Assembly (NCBI GenBank): GCA_039931065.1
Contig: JBDTSP010000014.1
Location: 61,483-125,482, forward strand
Direction: 5' to 3'
Origin: CADEED01 sp039931065
GTDB taxonomy: Bacteria; Pseudomonadota; Gammaproteobacteria; Steroidobacterales; Steroidobacteraceae
DNA: 64,000 nucleotides
Shown one piece after another: positions 27,827 through 37,107 of the stretch. A program made the position numbers and the translations under genes. The notes beneath the pieces are model-generated. The model was given only the letters and a program-made list of their open reading frames with translations. It did not search any database and had not been told where the DNA came from. How positions within the stretch are numbered: position 1 is the first letter of the stretch; the number at the start of each line of letters is the position of its first letter.

Positions 27827-27862
27827 TTGAATGTGATTGAGTGTTGTAGTTATATACAACAC
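27827..27862 (+). promoter_or_regulatory. Promoter with perfect inverted-repeat operator for the RND operon
   Basis: GTGTTGTA at 27841-27848 and TACAACAC at 27855-27862 form an exact 8-base inverted repeat around a 6-base AT-rich spacer. A possible sigma-70 promoter fits around it: TTGAAT at 27827-27832, 18 bases, then TATATA at 27851-27856. The repeat therefore covers the -10 box, a classic repressor position, and lies 40 bases before the GTG of the adaptor gene. No TetR or MarR gene is adjacent in the window, so the repressor is unknown. Confidence 0.6.
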
Positions 27863-27901
27863 CAATTAGGCCGACCTGCACAGTTTTCAAAGGAAGATCG
27901 C

Positions 27902-29047
27902 GTGACCGCCAGACTCAGAACGACCCGCAAGGCATTGCTGCTCTCAATCCTCTCGGTTTCGGCATTGGCCCTGGCTGGCTGCGGGAAAGGAGCGGGAGCC
28001 ACTGCCGACAAACCCGCCATCCCGCCGTTGCTGCTCTCGTCCGAGGACCTGATCACGCTTGCGAACAACTCGCTGACCTCCGGCCCGTCGATCACGGGCT
28101 CGGTCGAACCCGAGCGTCGCGCCGATCTGCGCGCGGAAGTGCCCGCCGTGGTGCTCGCGGTGCTCAAGGAAAACGGTGACCCGGTGAAGCGCGGCGATCT
28201 GCTCGTGCGCCTCGATCAGACCTCGATCCGCGACAGTCTCAATTCGTCGGAGGCCTCGGCGCGCGCCGCCTCGCAGGCGTACGACCAGGCGCAGCGGCAG
28301 TACGAACGCATGGCAAAGTTGCGCGAGACCGGCGTCGTGTCGATGCAGCAGCTCGAAGACGTCGAGATCCAGCGCAATTCCGCGCAGAGCGAACGCGAAG
28401 CGTCGCGTACCCGCGTCGTCACCGCGCGCCAGCAGCTCGAGCGTACGGAAGTGCGCGCGCCGTTCGACGGAATCATCAGCGATCGCAAGGTGTCGGCAGG
28501 TGACACGGCGCAGATCGGCAAGGAACTGCTCAAGGTCATCGATCCGACCAGCCTGCGTTTCGAAGGCTTCGTTTCGGCCGACAGCGTCGGTGAAGTGCAG
28601 GCGGCGCAGAAAGTCTGGTTCAGGATCCACGGTTTCGCGGACAAGGATTTCGCGGGCGTCATCACGCGGGTGAATCCCGCCGCGAACACGACGACACGAC
28701 AGGTCGAGGTGCTCGTGGCATTCGACGATGCCGGGCAGCAGCCGAACGTGGCGGGCCTGTACGCCGAGGGCCATATCGAGACTCGCAGCATCGCGACCTT
28801 GAGTCTTTCCAGCGCATCCATCGTCCGCGAAGGCGATAACGCATTTGCCTGGCGCGTGCACGACGGTAAGTTGCAGAAAGTGAAGCTGGTGCTCGGCGAT
28901 CGCGATGCGCGCACCGGTGCCTTCACGCTCAAGTCCGGGCTCGACGAAGGCGACAAGATCCTGCGGTTCCCGAACTCGGCGCTCAAGGAAGACCAAGTGG
29001 TGCAATCCGGCATCCCGGAAAAGCCCAGCGTCGTCGCGGAGAAATAG
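27902..29047 (+). CDS. RND efflux periplasmic adaptor (membrane fusion lipoprotein)
   Basis: A 381-residue membrane fusion protein linking an RND pump to an outer-membrane channel. The signal ends in lipobox LALAGC, predicting an inner-membrane-anchored lipoprotein. A biotinyl-lipoyl-like hairpin (VPAVVLAVLKENGDPVKRGDLLVRLD), a coiled coil rich in Gln/Arg/Glu (~115-185), the return strand TEVRAPFDGIISDRKVSAGD and the beta-barrel and membrane-proximal domains follow in order. I chose the GTG at 27902, preceded by AAAGGAAG at 6 bases; the frame runs open to 27827 across the operator. It is three bases from the pump gene and clearly co-transcribed with it. Substrate unknown. Confidence 0.92.
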   Translation: MTARLRTTRKALLLSILSVSALALAGCGKGAGATADKPAIPPLLLSSEDLITLANNSLTSGPSITGSVEPERRADLRAEVPAVVLAVLKENGDPVKRGDLLVRLDQTSIRDSLNSSEASARAASQAYDQAQRQYERMAKLRETGVVSMQQLEDVEIQRNSAQSEREASRTRVVTARQQLERTEVRAPFDGIISDRKVSAGDTAQIGKELLKVIDPTSLRFEGFVSADSVGEVQAAQKVWFRIHGFADKDFAGVITRVNPAANTTTRQVEVLVAFDDAGQQPNVAGLYAEGHIETRSIATLSLSSASIVREGDNAFAWRVHDGKLQKVKLVLGDRDARTGAFTLKSGLDEGDKILRFPNSALKEDQVVQSGIPEKPSVVAEK

Positions 29048-29050
29048 TCC

Positions 29051-32000
29051 ATGTTCCTCTCCAACTTCAGCATCAAGCAGCCGGTCACGACGATCGCGAT
29101 CGTCATCGTGCTGATGTGTCTCGGCTTGCTCGCGCTGAAAAATCTGCGCGTCAACCAGATCCCGGACGTCGAAAACCCGGTGATGTCGGTGAATTTCCCG
29201 TACCCGGGTGCGTCGCCGGAGACGGTCGAGCGCGAGATCATCAATCGCGTCGAGAAGTCGCTGCAGAGCATCCCGCAGGTCTACGAGATGTACTCGACCG
29301 CGTCGGAGAGCAACGCCAGCTTCACGATCATCTTCGACTTCAAGAAGGAAATGTCCGAAGCCGGCGACGAGATCCGCAATGCGATCGCGTCGGTGCGTTA
29401 CAAGATGCCGATCGAGATGCGCGAGCCGGTGTTGTGGCGGCGCGATCCATCGGCGGATCCGATCATGAACATCGGCCTGTCATCGACGCGCCAGACTCAC
29501 GCCGAAATTTCGCGTCTCGCGGAAGACACCCTGGCGGACGAACTGCGAACCATCGAAGGTGTGTCGGTCGTCAACGTGGACGGCGCGCTGCACCGCGAAT
29601 TGTCAGTGCTGCTGCACGCGCAGAAGCTGCGTGAATACAACGTCTCCGCCAGCGAAGTCGTCAACGCGCTACGCGCGCAGAACACCAATGCGCCCGTGGG
29701 GCGCGTGAAGGGCGAACTCGACGAACAGAATATCCGGCTCGTCGGTCGCATCGAGTCGCCAAACGAATTCAATGACATCGTCGTCAAGCGGCAGGGCAAC
29801 GAGATCGTCCGTCTGGGCCAGGTCGCGCGGGTCGAAGACGGCTTCGCGGAGCCGGGCAGCTACAGCTTGCGCAGCGGCCAGCCCAACGTCGGCCTCTCCG
29901 TCATCCGTTCACGCGAGGCGAGTACGGTCACGGTCGCGGAACACGTGCGCAAGAAAGTCGAAGAGCTCAACAAGACGCTGCCGGAAGGCACCAAGCTCGA
30001 AGTCACGCGCGACGGCGGCGAGGAAGCCTCCGACAACCTCAACAACGTGATCCACGCGCTGATCTTTGGCGCCGGCCTCACCATCTTCGTGGTGTACGCC
30101 TTTCTCAATTCCTGGCGCTCGACGCTCATCACCGGCCTGTCGCTGCCGACCTCGGCGATCGCGGCGTTCATCGCCGTGTGGTTGTGCGGCTTCACGCTCA
30201 ACTTCATGACCTTGTTAGGCCTGTCGCTGGCGATCGGTGTCTTGATCGACGATGCCATCGTCGTTCGGGAAAACATAGTCAGGCACATGGAACGCGGCGA
30301 GGATCGGAAGGAGGCCGCGCGGAATGGCACTGCGGAGATCGGACTCGCGGTGACGGCCACGACGTTCTCGATCGTCGCGGTGTTCGTCCCGGTCGCCTTC
30401 ATGGGCGGCGGTGCGGGAGAGTGGTTCCGACCCTTCGCGGTCACGGTCGTGTCGTCGGTGCTGGTCAGTCTGTTCATCTCCTTCACGCTCGATCCGATGT
30501 TGTCGGCGTATTGGGGCGACCCGCCGGGCCACGGCACGGGAGAGCGGCGCGGTCTCGGCAAGGTGTTCGCGCGTTTCAACATCTGGTTCGACCACCAGGC
30601 GAATCGATACGGCAAGGTCATCGAGTGGGCGCTGCATCATCGCCGCTACATGACCTGGGGCGCCTTCGCGCTGCTGGTCGCGTTCATGACGTTTCAGATG
30701 ACCGCCGGCCGCAGCGAATTCCTGCCGAAGTCCGACTACGGCACACTCGCGATAGAAGTACGCACGCCCTCGAGCACCAGCCTCGAATACGCGCGCAGCA
30801 AGGTGGAGAAGGCGGCCGAATTGGCGCGCCTCATGCCCGAGACCAAGAACACCGACAGCCGCGTCAATTCGACCGGCGGCCGTGTCTGGGTCGATGTGGG
30901 CAAGAAAACCGATCGGTCGCGTTCGCTCGGCGATCTGGCAGCAGATTTGCGCGGCAAGTTGACCAGCCTCGTCGGCGCCGAATATGTGGTGCTCGACGAC
31001 CTGAACAACGGCGCGCGCAAACCGATCCAGATCCAGTTCTATGGCACGGACTCGCGCCGTCTCATGGAAATCACCAACGACTTCATGGACCGCATGCGCG
31101 GGATCCCGGGCGCGGTGGACGTGGGTTTGTCGGAACAGGATCCGAAGGACGAGTTGCGCATCGAACTCGACCGCGGTCTCGCCAACCAGCTCGGCATTTC
31201 GGTCAACGACGCGGCGCAGACTCTGCGGGTCGCGTTCGCGGGCGTGGAAGTCGGCGACTGGGTAGATCCGACCGGCGAATCGCGCGATGTCGCGGTGCGC
31301 CTGGCGCCGGAAGATCGCGTCAACGCCTCCAACATCGAGCACCTGCCGATTTCCGTGGCCGGAACCGACATGATGGTCCCGCTCGAACAGATCGCCACGA
31401 TCACCATCGACAAGGGTCCCGCGCGCATCCAGCACTACAACGGCAAGCGCACGGTGACGGTGTCCGCGAACGTCCAGAACGTCGATGCGGGTACGGTCAC
31501 CAAGGAAGCGATGAAGCTCGCGGAAACGATCGAGTTTCCGGCCGGTTACGGCCTGGGGCTGGGCGGAGCGTCGCGCGATCAGGCGGAACTGTTCACGGAA
31601 ATGGGCCTCGCGTTGCTCATGGGTATCGGCGTCATGTACCTGGTGCTCGTGATGCAGTTCGGTTCGTTCACCGCGCCGATGCCGATCATGTTGTCGCTGC
31701 CGCTGTCGCTGATCGGCGTGGTGCTGGCGCTAACGGTTACGCACGGGTCGCTCAATCTCATGAGCCTCATTGGCGTCATCATGCTGATGGGCCTGGTCGC
31801 GAAGAACGCGATCCTGTTGCTCGACTGCGCGCGCGAAGAGGAGCGGCAGGGAATAGATAGAGAGGAAGCACTCATGCACGCCGGCCGCGTACGCCTGCGT
31901 CCGATCCTCATGACCACGTTCGCGCTGATCGCCGGCATGATGCCCGTGGCGATCGGCATGGGCGAGGGCGGCGAGTTCTACAGCCCGATGGCGGTCGCCA

Positions 32001-32419
32001 TCATCGGCGGCACCATCGTTTCGACGATGCTCACGCTGCTGGTGGTGCCGAGCTTCTACGACAGCATCGAGATCTCGCGCGAACGCTTCAAGCTCAAGAT
32101 GGCCGCGCGCGCCGCGCTCGGCAATCCGCTCGAAGCCTTTGCGATGACGTTTGGCGAAACACTGTTGACGCTCACGTCGCTGCGCTTCTTCTATCGCGCC
32201 GTGCGCTGGTTGTTCGAGATAGCGCCTCCCGAGCACCCCGTTGAACGTGCGGGGCGGCTGGCCGGCTTTGCCGTGCCTGCCGGGTTCGATCCGTATCCGG
32301 CGCCGTGGCAGAAGCGGCGCAAATGGGCGTCGGGCACCGCGCGCACTGAGCGGTATGCAGCGCGCGAGTCGAGCGATGTTGCCGGCCGCTTGCCGCCGGC
32401 CGACCGACCGGTGAGCTGA
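29051..32419 (+). CDS. RND efflux pump permease (AcrB-like)
   Basis: A 1,122-residue inner-membrane proton/drug antiporter of the HAE1/AcrB superfamily. It begins with TM1 after FSIKQPVTT, has large periplasmic loops after TM1 and TM7, and the TM4 proton-relay pair is present in LAIGVLIDDAIVVREN. Family motifs GLVAKNAILLLDCARE and PILMTTFALIAGMMP mark TM10-TM11. The protein is about 70 residues longer than AcrB; the extra C-terminal tail contains a hydrophobic stretch (LTSLRFFYRAVRWLFEI) and then a basic, Pro-rich end. No TolC-like gene follows, so the outer-membrane channel must come from elsewhere. Its stop is 8 bases from the convergent ABC ATPase stop. Confidence 0.93.
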   Translation: MFLSNFSIKQPVTTIAIVIVLMCLGLLALKNLRVNQIPDVENPVMSVNFPYPGASPETVEREIINRVEKSLQSIPQVYEMYSTASESNASFTIIFDFKKEMSEAGDEIRNAIASVRYKMPIEMREPVLWRRDPSADPIMNIGLSSTRQTHAEISRLAEDTLADELRTIEGVSVVNVDGALHRELSVLLHAQKLREYNVSASEVVNALRAQNTNAPVGRVKGELDEQNIRLVGRIESPNEFNDIVVKRQGNEIVRLGQVARVEDGFAEPGSYSLRSGQPNVGLSVIRSREASTVTVAEHVRKKVEELNKTLPEGTKLEVTRDGGEEASDNLNNVIHALIFGAGLTIFVVYAFLNSWRSTLITGLSLPTSAIAAFIAVWLCGFTLNFMTLLGLSLAIGVLIDDAIVVRENIVRHMERGEDRKEAARNGTAEIGLAVTATTFSIVAVFVPVAFMGGGAGEWFRPFAVTVVSSVLVSLFISFTLDPMLSAYWGDPPGHGTGERRGLGKVFARFNIWFDHQANRYGKVIEWALHHRRYMTWGAFALLVAFMTFQMTAGRSEFLPKSDYGTLAIEVRTPSSTSLEYARSKVEKAAELARLMPETKNTDSRVNSTGGRVWVDVGKKTDRSRSLGDLAADLRGKLTSLVGAEYVVLDDLNNGARKPIQIQFYGTDSRRLMEITNDFMDRMRGIPGAVDVGLSEQDPKDELRIELDRGLANQLGISVNDAAQTLRVAFAGVEVGDWVDPTGESRDVAVRLAPEDRVNASNIEHLPISVAGTDMMVPLEQIATITIDKGPARIQHYNGKRTVTVSANVQNVDAGTVTKEAMKLAETIEFPAGYGLGLGGASRDQAELFTEMGLALLMGIGVMYLVLVMQFGSFTAPMPIMLSLPLSLIGVVLALTVTHGSLNLMSLIGVIMLMGLVAKNAILLLDCAREEERQGIDREEALMHAGRVRLRPILMTTFALIAGMMPVAIGMGEGGEFYSPMAVAIIGGTIVSTMLTLLVVPSFYDSIEISRERFKLKMAARAALGNPLEAFAMTFGETLLTLTSLRFFYRAVRWLFEIAPPEHPVERAGRLAGFAVPAGFDPYPAPWQKRRKWASGTARTERYAARESSDVAGRLPPADRPVS

Positions 32420-32427
32420 AGACCCTT

Positions 32428-33021
32428 TTATTTCAGCGTCAGCACGTTCGGCGCGAGTGACTCGAGATCCTTCGCATGATGCGTCGTGATGACGACGACG
32501 TTGCGCGCCGCGATCTCACCGACCATGTCGACGAACGCCGCAATGGAAGCCGCGTCGGTTTCATTCGTGGGTTCATCGAAAAGCATCACCGGCGGCGCCG
32601 CGATGAGCGCACTCGCAAGCATCAGCTTGCGGGCGGAACCCGCGGACAGTGTTCCGAGTGGTGAATCCAGAAATCCGGAAATACCAAGACGCTCGACGAT
32701 CGACGCTGAGACTTTGGCATCGCGGCGGGTCGTCGGATACAGCGAGACGATGAACTCGAGCAACAAGCCGGCGCGTATCCACGGGATCTCCGGCGGTGCG
32801 TTCGGCGCGAGGACGACGTCCCGTGATCCCGGCGCCAGCGGTTTCCCGTCGACCTGGATGCTGCCCGATGACAGCGGCAAGGTGCCGGCGATCGCATTGA
32901 GCAGCGAGGTCTTGCCGACGCCATTGGGACCCACGATGAGGTGCACGCCGGCGGCGAATTCCGCGCTGAGTCTTTGCACCTTGCCGCGCGGCAGAGAGAC
33001 GGCGTCGAGGATGAGCGTCAC
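32428..33021 (-). CDS. ABC transporter ATP-binding protein
   Basis: A 197-residue ATPase, short for the family (usually 220-300). Walker A is GPNGVGKTS near residue 32, the signature is LSAGSARKL (an atypical form of LSGGQ), Walker B is VMLFDEPTN, and the switch His lies in ITTHH. It energises the membrane protein encoded just upstream: its GTG at 33021 overlaps that gene's TGA as GTGA. The frame is open to 33099 but only as a shadow of the permease. No solute-binding protein is present, suggesting an exporter or a membrane-maintenance ABC-2-like system. Confidence 0.85.
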   Translation of the reverse strand: MTLILDAVSLPRGKVQRLSAEFAAGVHLIVGPNGVGKTSLLNAIAGTLPLSSGSIQVDGKPLAPGSRDVVLAPNAPPEIPWIRAGLLLEFIVSLYPTTRRDAKVSASIVERLGISGFLDSPLGTLSAGSARKLMLASALIAAPPVMLFDEPTNETDAASIAAFVDMVGEIAARNVVVITTHHAKDLESLAPNVLTLK

Positions 33022-34184
33022 TGGACTCCTATCATCGCACTCAGAATGATCAGCGCGATCATGCAGGCGAGCGGCATCGCCCAGCGAACTACCGGCCATT
33101 CGAGGCGCGTACCCGCGACCCCGGCCGCGAACAACCCGCTGAAGATCGCGGCGTCACGCCACGCCGTCCCCGACCGGTCGAAAACCGCGGCAACCAGCAG
33201 TGCAACGGCGAACAGCGCCGCGGGAATTGCGTAGGCTGCGAATCGCATCCGGCGAGCAAACGCGGGGTTGCCGGCCAGGAATTGCAGCTTCGTCAGCAAC
33301 ACGCGGCGCGACAATGCCGGCAGCGAATGCAATGCGAGCGCGGCGATGGCCGCGACGAACACGACGACGCTTGCAGTCGAGGCGTCGTTGGTTCGCAAGC
33401 GCATGGCAATCAGACAGGCGCCGAAGGTCGCCGCGATGAACCCGAGCCGCACCAAAAGGTTCGACCTGAGTTCGTTCGCGAGCAGCGGGATGATGAGCCC
33501 GCTCGCCAGCGCCACCCGATCCGTGAAGTCGGAACGCGGTCGGGCCAGGCGCAGCGGGATCCCGCCGGGTAGATAGGACCACCACAAGGCGGCGCCGGCG
33601 AAACCCGTCGCCAGCAGGCGCAGGGCCTGGCTGCCCGGGCCGGCGCCAGCGGAGGCCGCGAACAAAACGAGCGCCAGCACCGCGATCGACGCAGGTCGCG
33701 TCGCGCCGCGCAGCGCCGTGAGGTTGACGCACAGACTCAACAGCGCCAGCTCGGCCAGTGACAACGCAGCGTTGTCATTGTTTGCCGAAAATAGGCACCA
33801 ACCGAACGGCAGCCAGAGAAAAGAGTAACCCAGCACGCCGAGTGTCAGATCCGCGCGCAGCTTCTGCGCCGCGGTCACGGGCAATGTGTCGAAGAATGCG
33901 CGGGCGCGCGGCATGAAGGCGGCTTCGCGCAGCGCGCGCAGCAGGATCCAGGACAGGCACTGCCAGGCGGCCACGACCAGGACCCGGTCCCAGGGATCGG
34001 CGGCTTCCGCGTACAGAAGGGTCAGGGCCTGCGTGAGGCCATAGACCGTCATGGCGACGATCGCCGTCAGGATGAACTGCAGCACCGCGACGATGGCGAG
34101 CACGGCCTTGTCCAATCCCTTGAACCAGGCCTTGAGCGTCAGCCGGAAGTGAGCCGTGCGCAGCGCTTGATAGTTCGGCGTCAC
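33018..34184 (-). CDS. Polytopic membrane protein, probable ABC permease subunit
   Basis: A 388-residue hydrophobic protein with about ten predicted membrane segments, for example around VLAIVAVLQFILTAIVAM and the C-terminal MPLACMIALIILSAMIG. I recognise no catalytic motif. Because it is translationally coupled to the ATPase gene downstream, the simplest reading is the permease half of a two-gene ABC exporter. The start is a GTG at 34184. There are no other genes in the unit, and the cargo is unknown. Confidence 0.65.
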   Translation of the reverse strand: MTPNYQALRTAHFRLTLKAWFKGLDKAVLAIVAVLQFILTAIVAMTVYGLTQALTLLYAEAADPWDRVLVVAAWQCLSWILLRALREAAFMPRARAFFDTLPVTAAQKLRADLTLGVLGYSFLWLPFGWCLFSANNDNAALSLAELALLSLCVNLTALRGATRPASIAVLALVLFAASAGAGPGSQALRLLATGFAGAALWWSYLPGGIPLRLARPRSDFTDRVALASGLIIPLLANELRSNLLVRLGFIAATFGACLIAMRLRTNDASTASVVVFVAAIAALALHSLPALSRRVLLTKLQFLAGNPAFARRMRFAAYAIPAALFAVALLVAAVFDRSGTAWRDAAIFSGLFAAGVAGTRLEWPVVRWAMPLACMIALIILSAMIGVQ

Positions 34185-34331
34185 CGATGAGTCGACCGCC
34201 CGCTGGGTGAATCGTTCAACGAAGAAAAAGGGAACATGCCCATTGATCGCAGGTTCGATAAACAGGTCCTCTTTTCTGCATCACGTGAGTTGAGCGTCTC
34301 CGGCCACTGCGACTTCGGCTGGATCGCGACA

Positions 34332-37106
34332 TCAGGGAGCGCTGAGGTCGAAAATCAGCTCGCCGCGAATGACGCCGCTCATCTGCCGCGGCTGCGACTG
34401 CGGACCCAACACCTCGGCGGGCGCGAACTTCGTGCCGATCGAAGGGATGGCGTGCAGGAACGACCAGCCCATGTCCGGCAACTCGAGAATGGGATTCACG
34501 CCGGGAGCCGGTCGGTACAGCGCGAAGAACGGCACGTTGCCGTCATTGCGGATGGCGACGCGAGTGTCGCGCGTCTGCAGCTGCAACCAGCGCCACTTGC
34601 CGAAGAAGCCCTCGAACTCCGGATAGTGATAACTTTCACCCGGCACCGACAGTGAGTAGTTGGTGGTGTGCAGACCGAACTCCGTGCCGGCCTGGCGGTT
34701 GTTCCAGATGCGATAGGGGCCGGCACCCACCCAGCGCTTGGCGACGAGGTCGCCGGACGGCGGAGCGAACCGCACTCCGAGGATGTCGGCGGGTCCGTCA
34801 AAGGCAATCTCGTACTGCATGGCGAGCCCGCTGCCGGTCGCGCGCCAAATGACCGAACGCAACGGGCCGTCGTACGACACGCGCGCGAGGACGCCGCCTG
34901 CGTCGCCCGGCGCGAGCTCGAGCGTGCGCAGCTTCGTAACACCCGCGATGTCGTCGAAACCGCGAGTCTTCGGCGTTCGCAGCCACGCCACCGGGCGCGG
35001 ACCGCGTAGAGCGATGTGAGCAGCGCCGTCGCTGATACGCACGACCTCACCCGTGGCGGGATCGAACGTCAGTGAGTAACGGCCCGCGGTCACCTCGTCG
35101 CCTTCGCGGTGGGCGCCGGGCAGTTTATTCGCGCTCACCTGCGGTGCGGGCTCGTTGCCCTCGATCACCCATTTCCACAATTCGGCGCCCGTGGCGTCGA
35201 TCACGGAAAGCTCGATGACTTCATTCGATTCGAGGGCACGGAACGGCAACGGCAGGCGCCAGCTAGTGCTCGCGCCCGGCGGCAGGGCGGGCCCGCGCGT
35301 CGTCCCCTGCGAGAGTAGTTTGGCCGCCGCGCCGCCCGGTGCCGGCAGACGTATGGCGCGCCAACGCAGCGAACAATGCGAGAGATCGGTGAAGTCGTAC
35401 CGGTTCTCGACTCGCATGCTGAGCGTGCCGTCGGCAAACGCGAGATCGCGAACTTCCACCGGCGACCAGATTTCCTTCACCGCGAAGAAGCTGCCTTCCT
35501 TCTCGTGATGTGCGCCGACGATTCCGTCGGGCGCGGCGTTGCCCATGTTGTCGATGCGGCCGTTGCGATCGCTGCGTGCCACTCCTTCGTCGGCGAATGC
35601 CCAGAAGAAACCGCCGGCCACCGTGGGGCTGCGGCCCATCACATCCCAGTAGTCGCGGAATCCCGCGCCGATGCCGCCGTCGTACAGCCCGTGCAGGAAC
35701 TCGGTCGGCATGAAGATCTCGGGGCCGCGGCTCAAATTGACGGTGCTGTCGTAATTCTCGTAGTGATCGGTATTGATGCCGCTGTGAATCGCCCACGGAT
35801 GCAGGACGGCGCGGCGCTGCGGATCCCACCGATCGAATTCGCCGTCGTTCTCGCGATTCCAGCCGCCTTCATTGCCGTTGTCCCAGAAGACGATGCTGGG
35901 ATGATTCACATCGCGCCGCACGATCTGGCCGACGAGACGGGCGCCCGTCGGGGCGTCGTAAAAGTCTTGCCAGCCGGCGAGTTCGTCCAGCACGTACAGA
36001 CCGAGTTCGTCGGCGGCCTCGAGAAACGACGGGTCCGGTGGATAGTGCGACATGCGCACCGCATTCATGTTGGCGGCCTTGATCAGGCGCACGTCGGCGT
36101 AGTTCTGCGCACGTGTCAGCGTGCGGCCGGTCTGCGGGTTGAAGCTGTGGCGATTGATGCCTTTCAACACGATCCTGCGGCCATTCAGATAGACACCATC
36201 GTTGGCGCGTACTTCGATACTGCGAAAGCCGAAGTGTTGCTCGAGTTCGTGAATGGACTCGCCCGCGTGGCGCAACGAGAACTTCACCGAATACCGGTGC
36301 GGAGTTTCCGCGGTCCAAAGAGCTGGCGCACCGAAGCTTCCCTTGACGATCGCCGTTTCGCCAGACACGGCGCCGGAATCGAGTACCGCGCCAAACGGCT
36401 TGCCCGCCGCATCGAACAACTGCGCCTGCACGCGGGCGTCGGCGGGGGCGGCGTGATTGAGGTTCACGCGTGCGTAGAAACTGCCGTCCGCGCGCGCATC
36501 GATCGCGGTCCAGGTGATGTGATCAAACGGCCGCGCTTCGAGCCACACGGGGCGGTAGATGCCGCCGAAGGTCCAGTAATCGCCGCGCCGTTCGGCGCGA
36601 TTCACGCTGCCGTTGGACGACTCCTTCGCCACGCGCACTTCGATTTCGTTGCGGCCCGTCTTCACGAGCTTCGTGATGTCGTAGTCGAAGCGGTAGAAAC
36701 CGCCCTGGTGCACGGGTCCTGCGGATTGACCATTGATCGACACCCGGGTGTCCGTCATTGCCGCTTCGAACATGATGTGAATCTCGCGGCCTTTCCAATC
36801 CGAGGGAATCTGGAAGCTGCGGCGGTAAGTGCCGGTTTCTTTCGGGATCACCGGATCGTCGTCGGGTTTTCCACGCCCTTGCGTGCCGTAGTAGTACGCG
36901 CCGAAGCCCTGTTGTTCCCAGCAGGAAGGTACGGGGATTTTTGCCCACTTTCCGCTGCCGCGCCCCCCGTCCAGTTTGAAATCCCAGTAGACAGGCTTCT
37001 CGCCAGCCTCTCCCATGCCGGATAACGGCAGGATCTGTGTGGCGGCCGCGCCGGCCAGCGACGGCAGCAACGCGAGCGCGAGCGCGCCTGACAACCTCAG
37101 TCGCAT
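34332..37106 (-). CDS. GH2 family beta-galactosidase-like glycoside hydrolase, secreted
   Basis: A 924-residue family 2 glycosidase with a cleavable signal peptide (MRLRLSGALALALLPSLAGA). Domains in order: jelly-roll sugar-binding (~40-205, GRGKPDDDPVIPKETGTYRR), immunoglobulin-like (~205-310), TIM barrel (~310-600) with acid/base Glu in WDNGNEGGW and a probable nucleophile Glu in MPTEFLHG, then C-terminal beta domains that resemble the small chain of beta-galactosidases. Activity is probably beta-galactosidase, but beta-glucuronidase or mannosidase activity cannot be excluded. It is last in the operon and starts one base after the GH29 stop. It acts outside the cytoplasm. Confidence 0.88.
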   Translation of the reverse strand: MRLRLSGALALALLPSLAGAAATQILPLSGMGEAGEKPVYWDFKLDGGRGSGKWAKIPVPSCWEQQGFGAYYYGTQGRGKPDDDPVIPKETGTYRRSFQIPSDWKGREIHIMFEAAMTDTRVSINGQSAGPVHQGGFYRFDYDITKLVKTGRNEIEVRVAKESSNGSVNRAERRGDYWTFGGIYRPVWLEARPFDHITWTAIDARADGSFYARVNLNHAAPADARVQAQLFDAAGKPFGAVLDSGAVSGETAIVKGSFGAPALWTAETPHRYSVKFSLRHAGESIHELEQHFGFRSIEVRANDGVYLNGRRIVLKGINRHSFNPQTGRTLTRAQNYADVRLIKAANMNAVRMSHYPPDPSFLEAADELGLYVLDELAGWQDFYDAPTGARLVGQIVRRDVNHPSIVFWDNGNEGGWNRENDGEFDRWDPQRRAVLHPWAIHSGINTDHYENYDSTVNLSRGPEIFMPTEFLHGLYDGGIGAGFRDYWDVMGRSPTVAGGFFWAFADEGVARSDRNGRIDNMGNAAPDGIVGAHHEKEGSFFAVKEIWSPVEVRDLAFADGTLSMRVENRYDFTDLSHCSLRWRAIRLPAPGGAAAKLLSQGTTRGPALPPGASTSWRLPLPFRALESNEVIELSVIDATGAELWKWVIEGNEPAPQVSANKLPGAHREGDEVTAGRYSLTFDPATGEVVRISDGAAHIALRGPRPVAWLRTPKTRGFDDIAGVTKLRTLELAPGDAGGVLARVSYDGPLRSVIWRATGSGLAMQYEIAFDGPADILGVRFAPPSGDLVAKRWVGAGPYRIWNNRQAGTEFGLHTTNYSLSVPGESYHYPEFEGFFGKWRWLQLQTRDTRVAIRNDGNVPFFALYRPAPGVNPILELPDMGWSFLHAIPSIGTKFAPAEVLGPQSQPRQMSGVIRGELIFDLSAP

Positions 37107-37107
37107 T

